From Lantana camara (lineage: Eukaryota > Streptophyta > Magnoliopsida > Lamiales > Verbenaceae), in contig CM074859.1 in NCBI GenBank assembly GCA_037501455.1, forward strand, positions 89,548,894-89,612,893: DNA of 64,000 nucleotides, given 5' to 3'. Positions 63,947 to 64,000 of this stretch are shown one piece after another; position 1 is the stretch's first letter; the number at the start of each line of letters is the position of its first letter. The position numbers and the translations under genes were made by a program. The notes beneath the pieces were generated by a model, which was given only the letters and a program-made list of their open reading frames with translations, did no database searches and had not been told where the DNA came from.

Positions 63947-64000
63947 GCCTGGTTTGAAACGCAAAACAGAGCAGTTTCATTACAGCAGCAGGGGAGTGCC

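Larger units (their letters stand above)
62111..64000 (-). repeat. LTR of family G (runs off the window)
   Basis: The plus strand starts TGTAGCACCCACACG, with CCACATCCCCCGCAC 30 bases in, so this is the 3' end of a minus-orientation LTR. Sense landmarks: palindrome cluster (63946-63659), TCAGTTAACTGA hairpin with CTGAC (62584-62573), acceptor-like AGTTGCAAG (62548), GTTAGGCGGAG. No LTR start is reached. Confidence 0.85.

Overview
This window is from the nuclear genome of a dicot plant. It holds spliced genes with typical plant GT-AG introns, chloroplast transit peptides and LTR retrotransposons primed by initiator Met tRNA. I cannot name the species. About three quarters of it is transposable-element DNA. 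Two host genes lie in the right third, and no tRNA, rRNA or CRISPR feature was recognised.

Positions 1-43243 are a nest of LTR retrotransposons. Element A (left edge to 7441) has near-identical LTRs around a non-coding interior. It abuts a truncated LTR of another family, C (7442-9640). Element B has a 5' LTR remnant (9641-12340), a non-coding interior (12341-15547) and a 3' LTR (15548-43243) broken by two insertions. The first is a complete Ty1-copia element with an intact 1304-codon gag-pol (15870-26040, target duplication ATACA). The second is a Ty3-gypsy chromovirus of Tekay/Del type, element D (28503-42735, minus strand, target duplication TGTAC). The gag-pol of D has five in-frame stops but no frameshift. 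The right LTR of D is itself split by a solo LTR, E (38206-41623, target duplication TTCAT). Further right are a second solo LTR, F (44090-46758, target duplication TAATA), and the start of an LTR, G (62111 to the window end).

Two host genes, both on the plus strand, could be reconstructed exon by exon. The first is 6,7-dimethyl-8-ribityllumazine synthase (47741-51106, 8 exons, 233 aa, riboflavin pathway); its fifth intron starts with GC instead of GT. The second is an ADP-glucose pyrophosphorylase small-subunit paralogue of the APS2 type (54508-60378, 9 exons, about 473 aa). It has lost the catalytic Asp and other active-site residues. Small inverted-repeat elements and microsatellites fill the space between the genes and the 2.9 kb first intron of the APS2-like gene.

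The most interesting signal is shared architecture among the LTR families A-G, whose sequences otherwise differ widely. In sense orientation they share a TGTRACRYCCCG start and a splice-donor-like AAGGTAAG or AAGGTTGG 0.6-0.9 kb in. A cluster of GC-rich palindromes follows 0.37-0.5 kb further on. Its sequence differs between families but its symmetry is kept. A hairpin around a branch-point-like CTRAY comes next, then a pyrimidine stretch and an acceptor-like AG, and last a GTGCGGGGGATGTGG block near the LTR end. I infer a 1.7-2.2 kb intron inside the LTR that carries the palindrome array. The non-coding elements A and B also share PBS, leader and polypurine-tract sequence with the coding element D, which suggests they were mobilised by D-like proteins.
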